This document shows positions 1 through 12,302 of a stretch of DNA of 40,050 nt, piece after piece. Each line of letters starts with the position of its first letter. Within the stretch, counting starts at the first letter, position 1. Position numbers and translations under genes: made by a program. The notes below the pieces were generated by a model. That model was not told the DNA's origin and searched no databases. It saw nothing but the letters and a program-made list of their open reading frames with translations. The stretch spans positions 226,030-266,079 of the forward strand of contig BEXV01000347.1 in the NCBI GenBank assembly GCA_003118195.1, read 5' to 3'. Source of the stretch: Hemicentrotus pulcherrimus. Its lineage: Eukaryota > Echinodermata > Echinoidea > Camarodonta > Strongylocentrotidae.

Positions 1-1120
1 TTCCTTTTGTATAATCATTTGAATGTTTTTACATTTGGTAATATGTTTTAGGCATAAAAAAAACAGAGAAATTAAATACTGAATGAAAGACATTTCAAAT
101 TAATTTGTGCACACAATACTTTGGGGAGTTTTTGTTTTTGTTTTCATATGATACAAGAATAAGAAATAGCTTACATGAATCTGCAAAAAAAATAAAAAAA
201 TAAAAAATGTAATATCACCAAAAGAGATATAGACCTTTGGAACCTAAACAAATTTTGGAAACAAACATTACAGGTTTAGACTAATAATTCTGAAAATAGG
301 AGAAATTGCTTTAGTTTTCTCTCAAATCTATGATAACAACCAAATTTTGAAAATGATTGAACCTGCTGTATTATTTGCACACATAAATAGAAATCAGTCA
401 GATGCTTGATATGTTTCTTTCAATGAAAGTTTGATTGACACACTCAATGTATATTCAAATCACCCAGTGGTTAGTTGAAGCAAATAATGGATTGGTGGTT
501 AGAAGTAGTCTGTTTAAAGGTATAGACAAGTTCTGGTTATGCAATTACATTGTGAACAAAACATTGTGGAATTGATCAGAAAAGGTTGTTCATCTAGCAT
601 AAGTATTGGTGTGTAGTGTACTGCAAGGTTCTGGAATCATCAAAATGATAAGAAATTTGGCCCAGTCTTGGTAGAGTTACAGACTTACAGCCACTGTACA
701 GAGATGTATATGGGACTATATGCTATATCTATCCAGTTCAGATAGATATACGAATTTACCATATATATAAATTAGTAGGCGGTTTCCCGTATATTAGTCA
801 AAACATATTCTTTCACATGGTTGGTAATAAGAGCTTCCATTTCATTTTTTGAGAGGGGGGCATTTCCAAAATTGGTCTATACCTTTAATGCGATGGAGCA
901 GTCTTTCTCTTGTTACCTCTATAGAGGAGCTCTAGAGGTAATGGTCCATGGTAATTGGGGTATGTTTGTAGGCTGATTTGGAGTAAACATCTTTGAATAC
1001 ATGTATATGACGTTGATTATTCAGATTTATTCTTGCAAGTCATCCTCTTGATACTACAAGTAATACTGTATATGTCTGCTGAGAGCCAGAGGAGTGTAAA
1101 CTCATATTTCTCTACCCATA

Positions 1121-1492
1121 GTTTAAGGCAACGTAATAACAATGTTAAATCTGAGATGCATGGCCCTACGTGTTATCAGTATCTGTGATATGGTGTAATA
1201 TTGAAGCCCTAAGAAAATGGCAATTCAAAATGATCATGAAGTGCCTCAAAAAAAGTAGAAATCTTTGAGTGAGAGGTTTTACTTTACTCATTTTCCCTAA
1301 TAGACTGTAGTGTTATAAAAACTGTGAAATTTCGATTTCCAATCATAAATATCTTGATATTCAGACAGGAGATCGGCTTGTAAAAGTCATGGGATTCTGG
1401 AATGACCTAAATGTTTATAATTGTGATTGCAGCATGAGCTAACTCCACGATTTTGTTTCAGAATCTGAGGCAATGTTACCAAGTCACTTTAA
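1121..1492 (+). repeat. Dispersed repeat family R1, copy 1
   Basis: About 370 bases align by eye, in the same orientation, with 39550-39931. Shared anchors include TGGCCCTACGTGTTATCA, GGTGTAATATTGAAGCCCTAA, CAATCATAAATATCTTGATA and TTTTGTTTCAGAATCTGAG, in the same order and spacing with scattered substitutions and small indels. No coding potential is visible. It is most likely a non-autonomous transposable element; I cannot assign a superfamily because the ends are not sharply defined. Confidence 0.8.
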
Positions 1493-2228
1493 GGCCCTTC
1501 TGGTCCTAGGGGAACAATATTTTCTATATTTATTTGTGTAACTTGGTAAGTCCAAACCATTCCCCGACAAGTTAGTAACCTACATGTATAAGATTTGTTT
1601 TGTATATAATAAGCACATAAACACAGCCAAACTTTCCTCTCACAATTTTTTAAATTTTTATTTTACTCTGACTACTGTATAACACAGCCTACTGATCTAC
1701 ATGTATTAAAAATAGCACCATTCAGAAAATCCAGAGCTTTATTTTCCTAGTGTTTGGTATACCTCATTGTGAAAGAAACATTCCTAAAATTGGCTTTCCC
1801 TGTATGCATTCTGTGATTCCCAAAGTGCTATGAATACCTTTTGTGAATTTAAATCGCTTGGCATCTATCAATGCCCTTCTCTTATTCCCTTCTCTCTTTC
1901 TCTCTTTTCCTTTATCAATCCTTGTTTTCATTCCTTTTAAACCCTTTCTTCCGGCATGTCAAATCCCATAGCTTCTTTATTAATGGCAGTTGCATTATCG
2001 CTGTTTTTTCGTGGGGAAATTTAATTGAGCGCATTTCTTTTCTGTATAACATTACAGCCATATTGTACTGCCTAGAGTGCTTTTTAGTATTCAATCGCTT
2101 TGATTATAACAAAGTTACAGGTAGCTTGGCCTTGGCATGGGAATAGGATTTCTCCTTCATTTTTTTTAGAGGGGGTTGGAATGAAAGAGGGCGCGTTTAT
2201 CTAGGCTTGCCACTAGATATGTACATAT

Positions 2229-2306
2229 CGAACCCCACTATCGAACCCCACTATCGAACCCCACTATCGAACCCCACTATCGAACCCCACTATCTAACCC
2301 CACTAT
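2229..2306. repeat. 13-bp tandem repeat, six units
   Basis: Six consecutive copies of a 13-base unit, CGAACCCCACTAT. The first five are identical and the sixth differs by one base (CTAACC at its start). There are no spacers, so this is a minisatellite and not a CRISPR array. It sits in a locally GC-rich patch (about 2190-2500) that differs in composition from the AT-rich surroundings. Confidence 0.95.
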
Positions 2307-2572
2307 ATGATCGTGATTCGCGGGATGTCGCGTTTATCTACTCTTCACGATTCGCAAAAAGGCCTTGTCTCTTCGCAGCTGGTCAGTGTCGTTTGACCCG
2401 GGAAGCAGACAGTTTCTCGGAGGTCAACTACGCACACATGCTTGTACACAGCACATGGCGCACACTAGCCTCCAAACCGTAAAAAATGGGAGGTCCTGTG
2501 GGGTTCAAAATAGCTTTGCGTTTATCAAGCTCTCAGAAACGTGATTCTGGCTGTATGTCACATTAAAAATGC

Positions 2573-2622
2573 ACCTTTTTGCGTCTTTAGATATGCCCAT
2601 ATCTAAAGACGTTTCAAAAAGG
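2573..2622. repeat. Near-perfect hairpin
   Basis: The arms CGTCTTTAGATATG (2582-2595) and CATATCTAAAGACG (2598-2611) are perfect reverse complements around a two-base centre. Pairing resumes outside a small bulge with CCTTTTTG-type arms on the left and CAAAAAGG on the right. GCGTTTATC/GCGTTTGTC words recur on both sides (near 2193, 2331, 2518 and 2626), suggesting that the hairpin is the centre of a larger decayed repeat. Confidence 0.85.
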
Positions 2623-3063
2623 CTTTGCGTTTGTCTACTTCTAAATTTGCCTGAAAGACATTTGAGAAACCTGATTCTAGCCAACACAACCAGAGTGATA
2701 CAGACCTTTAAAATATTATGTACTTGTAGATTTTTTGATATGAGGTCCATTTACATAGCCCCAAAACTATTGTAAAAAATGATTGTTGTAGCTTATTATA
2801 CTGACATTTACACTATACTGGCAAAACCCATAAGAAACCATTAGTTTTTGATAAATCTCTTTTTGGCAAGAGTTGTGCATGCGCATGCGCCACTTGTTGC
2901 TGCTACTGTATACATGCATAAGTACGGAAGCGAGGAGAGTCATGTTAAACTGAAATGCATGTTTATTTCACTGCTGCTTTTGAGAGCTTGCATTTACACT
3001 GAAAAAAACAGTGAAGTCTCTGCCAGCGTTAAAAACCAACACTTCAGACATGTTTTTTTTTTG

Positions 3064-3080
3064 GTGTGTGTGTGTGTGTG
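3064..3080. repeat. (TG)n microsatellite
   Basis: A pure dinucleotide run of about eight and a half GT units that follows a poly-T stretch. Low complexity, no coding meaning. Confidence 0.9.
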
Positions 3081-4060
3081 CTTATGGGTTTTTTTAGTTG
3101 TTTTTGCAACCGACGAAACGTGTGAATGCGGCAAAAACACAGGGTTTTGCTTACAGTGTAAATACAGCCACTGAATATCGTTTTTATGTGTATGGTATAG
3201 AATGTTACATAGAGAAAATTATAATACTATTTTGCTTCTAACACATAATGGATTTGATAAAATACCATTTTCTCATCTGGTAGAGTAGTGCGATCCACAA
3301 TCATTATACTTTGTTTGAATGCTGACAGCTGGGAGTTTGATCACAATCAATAATTGAGTGAGTTCCGTCTCCCTCAAGTTGAATGTCGGCGATATTGAAC
3401 ATTTTACAGCCTTGTATAGTGTCCTTTCCCTAGGCAGGGACTTGCTTATTGAATTATATTTGCATAGATTCATCTATACCTCGTCTGTCATGTGTGCAGA
3501 TTCACTTGCCATACAAAATGGATTTCTCATAATTTCTTCTGTATTTAAAATGTACATGAACATTTTATGATTGGAATTGTACTAGATCAGCCAGAGATCT
3601 GCATTTGCTGACTGAATAACCGTTTACAGATGAATTGACCTCTTCATGCTGCAAATAGGATTATTTTATATTAAGAATAGCATCATTAGCTTCTTTTTTT
3701 TAAAGAAAGAAAAGAAGGTACTATAGTTCATGTACATGTAGGGCCTCCAGTAGAAACATTCAGTGGTGCTACTTTTGTATGTTCATTCAGTAATCATGCA
3801 TGTTTGTAAACTCTATAAATATACATGTAGATAATTTGTATTTTTTATATGGAAATTGATAAGGAGGTCACATAATAGTTCACCCAGCCGATCCCTTCCC
3901 TGCTCCCATTTGTCTCTAGTGTCCTTGAGCTGTCTGTTTCTTGATTTTGTCCTCTTTTCATTCCCCCCCCCCCCTCCCCTCCCCTACTTTACTTTGTGTC
4001 ACTCTAGCTCATCCTTCCAGCTCTCCACCTCTCTTATTCTTTATATACATGTACATGTGT

Positions 4061-4310
4061 AAGGGTGCGTTCAAGCGATGTTTTAAAGCTGGAATCACAA
4101 ACATGAATCACAAATAAAAACACTGATAAAAAACATGGTTACTGTGGGAGAGCTTTCAAGCTCGTCTTTTTCAGCGTTTCAAGTTTGCGTTATTAAACAG
4201 ATTTATATTTATGACCGACGAAGAATCGCTAGAATGCAACCGCGTTTTAAACTAAACGTCTTTGAAAATTGTGTTCCTAGGGTGAAAAAGTGACGCTTGA
4301 ACGTGCCCTT
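4061..4310. mobile_element. MITE-like TIR element, about 250 bp
   Basis: The left end AGGGTGCGTTCAAGCG and the right end CGCTTGAACGTGCCCT are inverted repeats of one another with two mismatches. The interior has no long ORF. Size and structure fit a non-autonomous DNA transposon; the GGGTGCGTTCAAGC-type terminus is of a kind seen in animal MITEs, but the superfamily is not certain. No clear target-site duplication can be read. Confidence 0.75.
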
Positions 4311-5363
4311 TAACTGAACTTGATTCTTATCACCTATTTAATTTTGTTGTGTTTTTAGGGTGAGCCTTTGACTATGCCTCTCCTACATGTACATGTACCT
4401 TAGCCTTTTTTCCTTCTTTTTCTTAGAGCTCTGAGCGTTATCCTTACCCTCATCCTTCTGCCATTTTCACATCCACCATATTTCTCCATCAATCCTAGTT
4501 ATACCGGTATCCATCTAGGGAATCCCATCTAAGTCCAGACCTGCATTTGTTGCTAATAAATCAAGACCTCTTGTCATCCTTAGCCAAGCTCTGTCATGTC
4601 AACAAACGGAATTCCATATTTCAGTTATGATAGCCTTTAGAAACCAAACAAATCAAGATATGAGACTGCATGACAGAAATTGAATTCCTTGGGGATGACT
4701 GAATACAGTGGCCAATGAATGTGACCTTTGGCTTTGCACCAAGCAAGTATTTCCAAATGTATGACACTTTGTGGTATAGTTTAAGAGTATTTTTTAAATA
4801 ATAATTCAGTTTATTTGAATGAATTAATATATACTTATGAACAATAGATTAAAATTGACATTGCTATTTAATTTAGAAGTGTAAAGTTACATGTACATAC
4901 ATTTGTAAACAAATGTTCATAATTCCTGCGTAGTTCTACATTATTTTATGTTGACTGCAAGAGGGATACATTACACTACACTACATGTACCTTTAAAGGC
5001 CAAACTATGCAATATTTTATTCAATATCAAGTTCATGTGTATGTCAGCTTAGGCCAGTAAACTTGTTTAGGCATTTTGGAACAGTAAACAAATGATGTTT
5101 TCAAGCAATGAATGTTTAGTGATAGATCAGTTATGACAGGGATTGGCATTCCTCTATTCTCCAGAGTTTTCAGTCCAACCAAATATGTGATATCGTTGAG
5201 CAGTTTTTTTAAAATAGAATAGTAGAAGCCTATAGAAGGGGGAAAAGTATGCGCAGCCCTATGCCAGGATTGCTATATAAGACAGGTGCAAGCAATTGCC
5301 CTGAGTGTATTAAAATGAAATGTAGTGGAATTTCTCCATTTTGATTTGATAGGGATAAACATC

Positions 5364-5384
5364 TACATGTACATGTACATGTAC
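5364..5384. repeat. (TACATG)n array
   Basis: Three TACATG units plus a half unit. The same word recurs throughout the window, for example at 5813-5832 and as shorter pieces near 4387, 7789 and 21098. It is self-complementary in part (GTACATGTAC). Confidence 0.9.
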
Positions 5385-5812
5385 AGTATGTTGCGTTAAT
5401 AGGATATGTTTGGTTCACAGAAGAAGAAAAAAGGAAAGGAAAATGGTCTTTTTGAAATATCTTACTTTTTTTACTCTAGTATTTGTCATACTGATGATGG
5501 ATTTTATTATATTTGGTAACATGTAATATATATTTACATTGTATGTAAGTGATTGTGTGACTGGGTATACATTTAAATGTACATTAAATCTTTCATTTTG
5601 GTTCTTTTATGAATAAACAGTTTAAGGTGATTCCTTTAATCATTTTGAAATGAGGTCAATTCATTTGAGTATCCACAAAGGGCACTTGAGGTATCACAGC
5701 CAGTAGTACTGTATATCCAATATAGAATTTACACTTTATATGTCACACAAAGATTCCTTGCGCCACATTGTAGTTATATATCAGGATAGATGACCAAGAC
5801 TTCAAAATTACC

Positions 5813-5832
5813 TACATGTACATGTACATGTA
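5813..5832. repeat. (TACATG)n array, second copy
   Basis: Three TACATG units plus a partial one, identical in phase to the array at 5364-5384. Confidence 0.9.
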
Positions 5833-6422
5833 TATCTGTTAAACAGGTGCTTCTCCGCATCATCAGTAATAACAAATATCCAGGAATACGCGGAAAAAAA
5901 AACAAATTTGAAAAATCAGATTCTATAAAAAGTGAAAAATTCACGAATGTATCTGTTACTAGTGCAATATTAATCCATACATCTCAACAAAGTTGTCATG
6001 GAGCTACATTTTATTGTAATCGAGACCTGAACTAGGTTACGGTATTTAAAAAAACAACATTGTTTTGTCCAAGACAGGTAGTCCTTCAGTCAATTGGTGC
6101 ATATTGTGTTGTGCAAAACTGCATGTGTGACAAATGAGCGACTGTGCAGAGAAGCAAAGAAAGTAACAAAAGGGTTAAGATGGTGGATGCCCCTTCCCTA
6201 CAAAAAGAAAGAAAAAAAGGAATTACATTTGATTAATCATATAGTTTGTGATTCTCTATTTTTCTTCTTTTTATGTACGATGTGGGGAAGCAATGATGAT
6301 CCACATAATTGGTTTGATCCATAGAAATAATTATTTATTTAAATTGCATTTCACTTCAATTCTCATCTTCTTTGTCTACATGGCTGGCTATGTGGAAGGT
6401 AAAAATACACAAGTTTCAGATT

Positions 6423-6614
6423 GAAGGCCCACTGCACTACTTGTAGCTACTTGCACCATCTATATAACAAACAGTGCCTAATCGGTGACCATTAGTCCCC
6501 CATGATCCTCTTTTTCTTATGTTAACTGAGAACTGAGTTGATGAGATAACTACCTGTCCAGTGACCTTGCAGGGCGCTCTAATCCCTCCTGTAAACTACG
6601 GCAGATAGGCTTTA
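6423..6614 (+). mobile_element. MITE family R2, copy 1
   Basis: About 190 bases align with 37726-37923 in the same orientation. Shared words include GTGCCTAATCGGTGACCATT, CATGATCC, TTCTTATGTTAA, ATGAGATAAC and CTAATCCCTCCTG. The ends are weakly inverted (GAAGGCCCACTGCACTA against a terminal GGCTTTAA), more clearly so in the second copy. No ORF. It lies about 60 bases upstream of the PDZ exon acceptor. Confidence 0.8.
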
Positions 6615-6673
6615 AAAATAAAAATAAATGTCTATTTTCGTTTTAATGAATTTTTTTTTTCTCTTTTTCTCAG

Positions 6674-6825
6674 ATCAACCCTGGTAGCAAGGCGGCGAGA
6701 GCACAGCTTCATGTGGGGGACATTGTAGAGACAGTGAATGGTGTCAGGACAGAGGATCTACCTGTTTCTCAAGCACAGAAACTATTACATAACAATTCAA
6801 ATGATCTACAACTCAGAATACACAG
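6674..6825 (+). CDS. Exon: C-terminal half of a PDZ domain
   Basis: The acceptor is TTTTTCTCAG and the donor CACAG/GTATGA, giving 152 bases that enter in phase 0 and leave in phase 2. The 50 whole codons begin INPGSKAARAQLHVGDIVE and continue with an NGVRTEDL turn, an SQAQKLL helix and a final LQLRIHR strand. This is the beta-C to beta-F part of a PDZ domain. PGSKAA followed by GD and an N-G turn is characteristic of the PDZ type in PDLIM/ZASP and synaptopodin-2 proteins, which bind alpha-actinin-like and other cytoskeletal partners. The carboxylate-binding GLGF-type loop must lie in an exon upstream of the window. The domain assignment is firm; which of these families is ancestral to it is inference. 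Confidence 0.88.
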
Positions 6826-7466
6826 GTATGATACATACAAAAGAATTGTACTTTGGTTTATGGCAGCAAACAAAAAATGTACCGGCACAAATAGTAATTT
6901 ACTGTAAATGTTCTGCAAAGTTCTCAAATTGATATTATACCTTAATTACTAAAACATTCTGCTTCACAGAAGCTCATAGTTCCTAAAGAGCCCTCTGGAA
7001 AAAAAGGCTTTGGAGAAAATACCAATAAATTTATTTTAAAAAATCTATTTTTTTAATAAATATCATCACTTCAAAGTCTATATTAGAGCTCTTGTAAACA
7101 AAATATTTTATTTAACACTGATTTCAAGGCAGAATTTCATTCTATATCTTAAGAAATGTTTATTGCACCTCTTTGGTTTTCAAATTGAGTAAACATGAAT
7201 ATGTTCTTGTTTGGCACCAGAAGAGCATTTAATCTATATGTTATTCAAGTGATTATTCTGTAAAATAGAAGGAGGGTATGACATTTTAGTGGTTGGTATA
7301 ATGTTTGTGGTTTCGTATTTGAGACTCCTCATGTTATAAGCTGCTCATGTATATTGCTTGCTTCAGTATTACATCCGCCCTTAAGAATGTGAAATTGCTT
7401 CCTTTAATCATGACCTTTAGATGTACATCGCTATCATCCTCCCCATGTGTTTATATTTACTTGCAG
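6826..7466 (+). other. Intron between PDZ exon and next exon
   Basis: AT-rich intron of 641 bases with a GTATGA donor and a TACTTGCAG acceptor. A CCAGAAGAGCATTTAA word near 7218 resembles the CCAGAAGGGCATTAAC module found elsewhere in the window. Nothing else stands out. Confidence 0.7.
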
Positions 7467-7564
7467 GACTCAGTTATCAGTGAACGGATCGTACCATCCC
7501 AATGGGAAGATGTCTTCTCAGTCCAGTCTCATCGTCACAAATGACTCCGGGTTTTCTGGAACAG
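7467..7564 (+). CDS. Exon: short linker after PDZ
   Basis: The acceptor TTACTTGCAG and donor ACAG/GTGAGA frame 98 bases entering in phase 2 (completing an Arg codon with the PDZ exon) and leaving in phase 1. It encodes about 32 residues, TQLSVNGSYHPNGKM followed by a Ser/Thr-rich stretch ending NDSGFSGT. I recognise no domain; it is polar and probably disordered. Exact phase agreement with both neighbours supports it. An ORF in another frame also crosses this region but would break phase with the PDZ exon. Confidence 0.75.
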
Positions 7565-8200
7565 GTGAGACATTAACTCAAAGACTTCCTCCTTCTCTAA
7601 AATGGTGCAACATCCCACAAGTCCTCCCCCAAAACCATCCTCTCACCATTATCTTCTGTTGAACGAAAAAGTGCTGATCCAACTTTCTCTCCTACGTGCA
7701 TTCTGTCTTTTACCTTTCTTTGTGAACCTTTCAGATAGATTTGTTATGGTTTAGATCTTGGAAAATGTTGCGTCCTAATGTTTCATGTACATGTACCTAC
7801 CCTCATGCTTTTAAAACACCAAAACCGATCAAGCACCAAGTCCAGATGCTTCCAGAGGGCATTATGTGTATGAAGCAGTGTTGCTTTTCTGTGTTGGAAG
7901 AATGGAAGATCTTATCGAAGCAGGAGTATTTATAAGATAATTTAGATTTTACATCTTTACAACATTCTATAGAAACAATCCACTAGAACAATTACAGTGG
8001 CTAGTAAATGTAATGTATCGAGCACTCAAAGATCATGTGTTCACTAAACACAGTATTAAATGGTCTTCTGTTCCAGTGCTTATGACACGTTTTGCTCTTT
8101 GTAGTGGTCACTCTTTCTTCTCTATCATATGAGTTGTAAATGGTGTAAATACTGTCTGTAGTCTGTCTGTAGCTTTGGGGGGATTATCTTCACATTCTAG
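7565..8200 (+). other. Intron, 636 bases
   Basis: Intron with a GTGAGA donor and a TTCACATTCTAG acceptor. Contains a short TACATG run and no other structure that I can support. Confidence 0.7.
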
Positions 8201-8530
8201 ATGACAACATATTAGTTCGGAAACCATCTCAAGATGATGTCATCCACCTCGATGGTGTGACCTTGCAAGGGTTTGACCCAGGAAGTGTTTCAGTTGTACG
8301 CACCACCACCACCAAGGTGACCAAGACGACAAGGAGTCGGTCCCCATCGCCTGTCAGGGTACGCCATCTCTCAAGCGAGGGGTCACCACGTCTTGCCCGC
8401 GCTGGCTCAACACCGGCCCGCATCCGCATGCGAGTGGTACCATCCGGTCATGACTCGGAGTCGGAAGCAGGCGAGGTCATCATGCCTACATTCGCTTCAG
8501 GCTTGTCCTATTCCTCGCCCACCAAGAAAG
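8201..8530 (+). CDS. Exon: disordered basic Ser/Arg/Pro linker
   Basis: The acceptor CACATTCTAG and donor AGAAAG/GTCAGT frame 330 bases, phase 1 to phase 1, so inclusion or skipping keeps the frame. It encodes about 110 residues starting DDNILVRKPSQDD, then a Thr/Lys run (RTTTTKVTKTTRSRSPSPVR), several SP and RA motifs and an acidic HDSESEAGE patch. It is GC-richer than the flanking intron and clearly coding-like. No folded domain is visible. The SRSPSP and SEGSP sites look like proline-directed or basophilic kinase targets (inference). Confidence 0.82.
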
Positions 8531-11500
8531 GTCAGTGGTCATGCATCAAGAGATTCTCACCTCAGCCCATGACCTTTGACTCTTGACCTCCTGAAGAGTT
8601 TGTTCTTAATTTCCCCCTGTGCACTCATGGCTGTTTGTTCTTTTCTTCAAACCATCAGTATTGTTTGCTTTTCTTTGTCTTGTTAGCTCTCTCTTCAGGC
8701 TGCTGTGTTATATAACCAAAAAAAGGATGCATGTCTCTTGACCCTGTTGCTGTTTGATCAAAGAATGATATGACATTTGCTCTTTCAAATGAACTCACCT
8801 TTCACCTTTCAAACCCAACAAGATTTTGTTGTTCACCTTAGTTTGGGAGCATCCTCCATCCTTGCATTGCTGATGAAGTGTGACACCCTAGCTACCAAAT
8901 AAGCAGAATTTATTTTCTCACTCTTCTTCTGTGTTATCTCACACTCACTTGGCTCAAGCTTACTTAGTAATCAAAGCTTCAATATCGACACCACTGCATC
9001 TATCTCTTTCAATAAGCTATACAATTTCACTTTGTTTCACAAGCTTTCTGTTTTGTTTCAGGGGAGCAAAGTTGTTTGTATTTTTGTTGTTATAAGCTAT
9101 AGACTGAGCTGCAGGTTATTGGAATCTATGTGAGATGTGAGTTTGTTGTTTCTGTCTTTTCTCCTGAAGTGAAAATGGATGTCCAATCCTCACACACTTG
9201 CTACACTGCTCACTGCTTTTTACATGTGCTGTACACATAGAGTAGGTGTTACAGATCCTGAAGGCATTGCACTCCTGTTGTAAGCTGTGTCCCATTTGGG
9301 TATCTAAGGTTGCAACATTATTCACCTACATCCCCAAAAATGTTCTATATTATCTTTTGATCTTGTGCTCCATTGATCTATTTAATAAATGATTATGAAA
9401 TTGGTGAGACGGTAGTTTCATGAATCTAATCAAGGTTTCAACTGGTTAAAGAACAGAAGATTGGACGTACTGGTTTTAGCTTTAGAAGGCAAATCATTTG
9501 GATGATCATTGTGATTTTTTTTTATAGATGGGTGGTTGATATGTCACATGACTTTGCTCATGTCATGTGACACTCACGACCCTTTAAAGCCATGTTTAGG
9601 ATTATAAGGATAGGAATACAATAAATCTCATGCAATCTCATCTCATCTCAAATACATACATATATCATGACATTTCTTGACGCTGAGAGACATCAAAACT
9701 TTATAAAGATTGGAAAGTTTTCCCATGCTTTATAGCTACAGGTATATGTTGTAAAGTTAGGGAGAAATGGAGCAGAAACAACAACAACAAATGCTATAAA
9801 AATATATATTTTAAATAAATTTGTTTGCCGCATTCAAAAGATATTAACAAAATTATGAGACATGAGATCTATACTAGAACACCACCACCCTCCCCTCCCC
9901 TGCTGCACCCCCTGAAGTTGCCTGGAAGGAATGTGATATGCATTATTTGTAATTTTCTAAACACTTTGTACTTGTTGAGATGCACTGTTGAAATCATTAT
10001 TCATAACTCTGGCCAACGATGAATCTTTCCTAGCCTGTTGATGCGGGTACAGTAACTAACTGTGTTTGTCATCAATCACACACATGAGATATGGTAGATT
10101 AGATTATGAGCTTATTTTGGAAGAAAATTACATAGCGGTGAGATAGAAGAGCCCTTATTTAGTTTGTTTATTAGATTATAGTATGGAGTAGATGAATGTT
10201 ATGTCATGTCAAGTTATGAGACTTAACATACAGGTATTCCATACTAAGTCAAAGTCTTGGGATAAAACCTGATGGAAAATGCATCACAGACTGTATCCAA
10301 CAGGCTAATGAGATAGTACATTTTAATGCAATCATTAGTTGGAATCATTATATAGGTAATAAGCCCTTCAAAACAATATAATTCATAAGTTCCTATTCCA
10401 GTATACACATTTGCTTGAAGCAACATACACAAAGTTCTTTAGATATTGAAGGTCAAACTCTTCATTGGTGTGCAACTCGTAGCACACTATACAGTAATAT
10501 TTTAAATTTTGCTGGGGAAAATGTGTAATTACGTGCTCAGTCAGAAAAAAGTGAAATCATATTTACAGTAATATTGAATACATGAAAGTATTATTCCTCA
10601 AATTTCATACCAAATTTGGAATGTAGGTCAAATCCATTTTTGTATTTTGAATTTGGTAACCGATTACATTGTAATTTGTATTCATACAAAGTCATGTTGG
10701 CAGGCATATACCTGTATCTCTTTTGTTCACTTTCAGTTCTCAAGTTTTCCTTCTGTAAAAAGTGCAAGAACAATAAATGCTTGATTTCAAACACAACTGT
10801 TTAAAATTTAGCTGTCATCTCATGTTAGGACTGTATTTCATCTTTTCCAACACGACTAAAATCCTTTTTTTTTCAACTGAGAGCAATTTGAAAGACTTGC
10901 AAATAGGTATTATGCTTTGGTTACCATAGAAATAAGTGCTGCATATGCACAACATACTTTTAACACAGGTGGATTATAGTATGCCATTTGTGATACGCAT
11001 AGACACTTCATTTACTCTCAACATATTTATAATAGTGTTTTTTCTCTCATCTTTAGGTAATGTATGTTAAAGAGCGAACATAACATGCATTTCTGGTCAT
11101 ACATGTATTTGTAAAATTGAAGAGAAAAATCGAAATTGAATATGGTCTTAAACAGTCCACCAAAGATGAATACATACATGTTCATACAGTATGTGAACAT
11201 TGTAATTTCAATGAATTTTTTAAAGCATTAAAGTTTTGATTTATTTTCTTCAATTCAATTTCATAAGACTGCAGTCCAAGAACAAGTGGTGCCATTTTTT
11301 ACATCTTTAATACGCAATTTATTATAAATGTACAGAAATAGATATAGTAGATTGATAAAATCACATTTTCCTTTTTTTTATATACAACTACAGCAAGCAA
11401 TATAGCCTTGCAATGACTTGAAATCTCTCCGCAGTACATCTATGAATGCCTGATATCATGCATGTTTTCACCATCAATTCATTTCACTTTTTCATGAAAT

Positions 11501-11652
11501 CCATTGCTTTCTCTTGATGATAAAAAGCAACACATCAGACCAGCTTGTGTACTAAGCATGCTTGTTGCTATTAATGGAATGAAAGAAAGAAGCAGCACAT
11601 GTGTGTTCGGAGTGCCTTTCGTCACTTTGCTGACAAAAGAAAACAAATGACA

Positions 11653-11672
11653 CCCCCCCCCCCCCCCCCNNN
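11653..11672. other. Poly-C run ending in an assembly gap
   Basis: Seventeen Cs followed by three Ns (11670-11672). The homopolymer probably caused the unresolved bases. An antisense ORF that crosses the Ns carries XX and should not be trusted. Confidence 0.95.
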
Positions 11673-12120
11673 TTGATGAGAAATGAATTGAGAAACTGCC
11701 TTTAAAAAAAAAAAAAATGGACAATAGCGAAATTATATATATGTTGGCCATAAAAAAGGGCTTCTATTGTTACATTTTAATAATCGAGTAAGTATTTTGA
11801 TTTACTTCTGTGGCTCTGTTAGCCTGAAACTATTTTAATTAATTCCATTTGTAATTTTTTTTTTTTTTAATTTTAATAAAGTTTTGGTAATTGAAAAACA
11901 ATGCATACAGTAGTATTTTCATCTTGTACTTTCATAGAAATATATATTACATACATGTAACCCGGATGCATTTTCAAATTCATAAAAACTCTACAAAAAA
12001 TTCATGAGACCAACCAAAATTGAACTTGCACTGTTCCAACAAATTGATAGTTTGTGTTGAATTTTGTTCTTTGTTTCCTTTTGTCAAATATAGCATAGTC
12101 CCCTGAATGGATTTAGTGAC

Positions 12121-12302
12121 CAGATTATGCTAATAATAATGATATGATGATTATAATAATGATATAATAATAATCATAATAATGATATGATCATTATAAT
12201 AATGATATGATAGTTACAATAAAGATTATAATGATGATAAAATTGATTATGTTGACGATGATGATGATAATGATAATGATGATGATGATTATGATGATGA
12301 TA
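12121..12302. repeat. Degenerate ATAATGATATGA/GAT microsatellite
   Basis: Interleaved ATAATGATATGATnAT and (GAT)n tracts. On the minus strand this yields a spurious His/Tyr-rich ORF (12174-12377). Confidence 0.85.

Larger units (their letters stand above)
1..6673. other. 5' intron or upstream region, no exon seen
   Basis: No reading frame here resembles a conserved protein or joins in phase to the first recognised exon at 6674. Because that exon begins in the middle of a PDZ domain, this stretch is probably the 3' part of a long intron, with the first PDZ half further upstream. It contains a dispersed repeat, a 13-bp tandem array, a strong hairpin, a TIR element, a TG run, a poly-C run near 3963 and TACATG arrays, listed separately. 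The short ORFs in it (for example 1871-2146 and 2848-3174) are low-complexity and show no recognisable domain. Confidence 0.6.

Noticed and set aside
2229..2306. Regular short repeats resembling a CRISPR array
   Set aside because: Units are contiguous 13-mers with no spacers, in a eukaryotic intron; this is a minisatellite.
6738..6932. Second overlapping ORF over the PDZ exon
   Set aside because: Another frame; the PDZ frame has clear domain motifs and matching splice phases.
11479..11751. Minus-strand ORF across the poly-C tract
   Set aside because: Crosses Ns and a homopolymer; the frame is not reliable.
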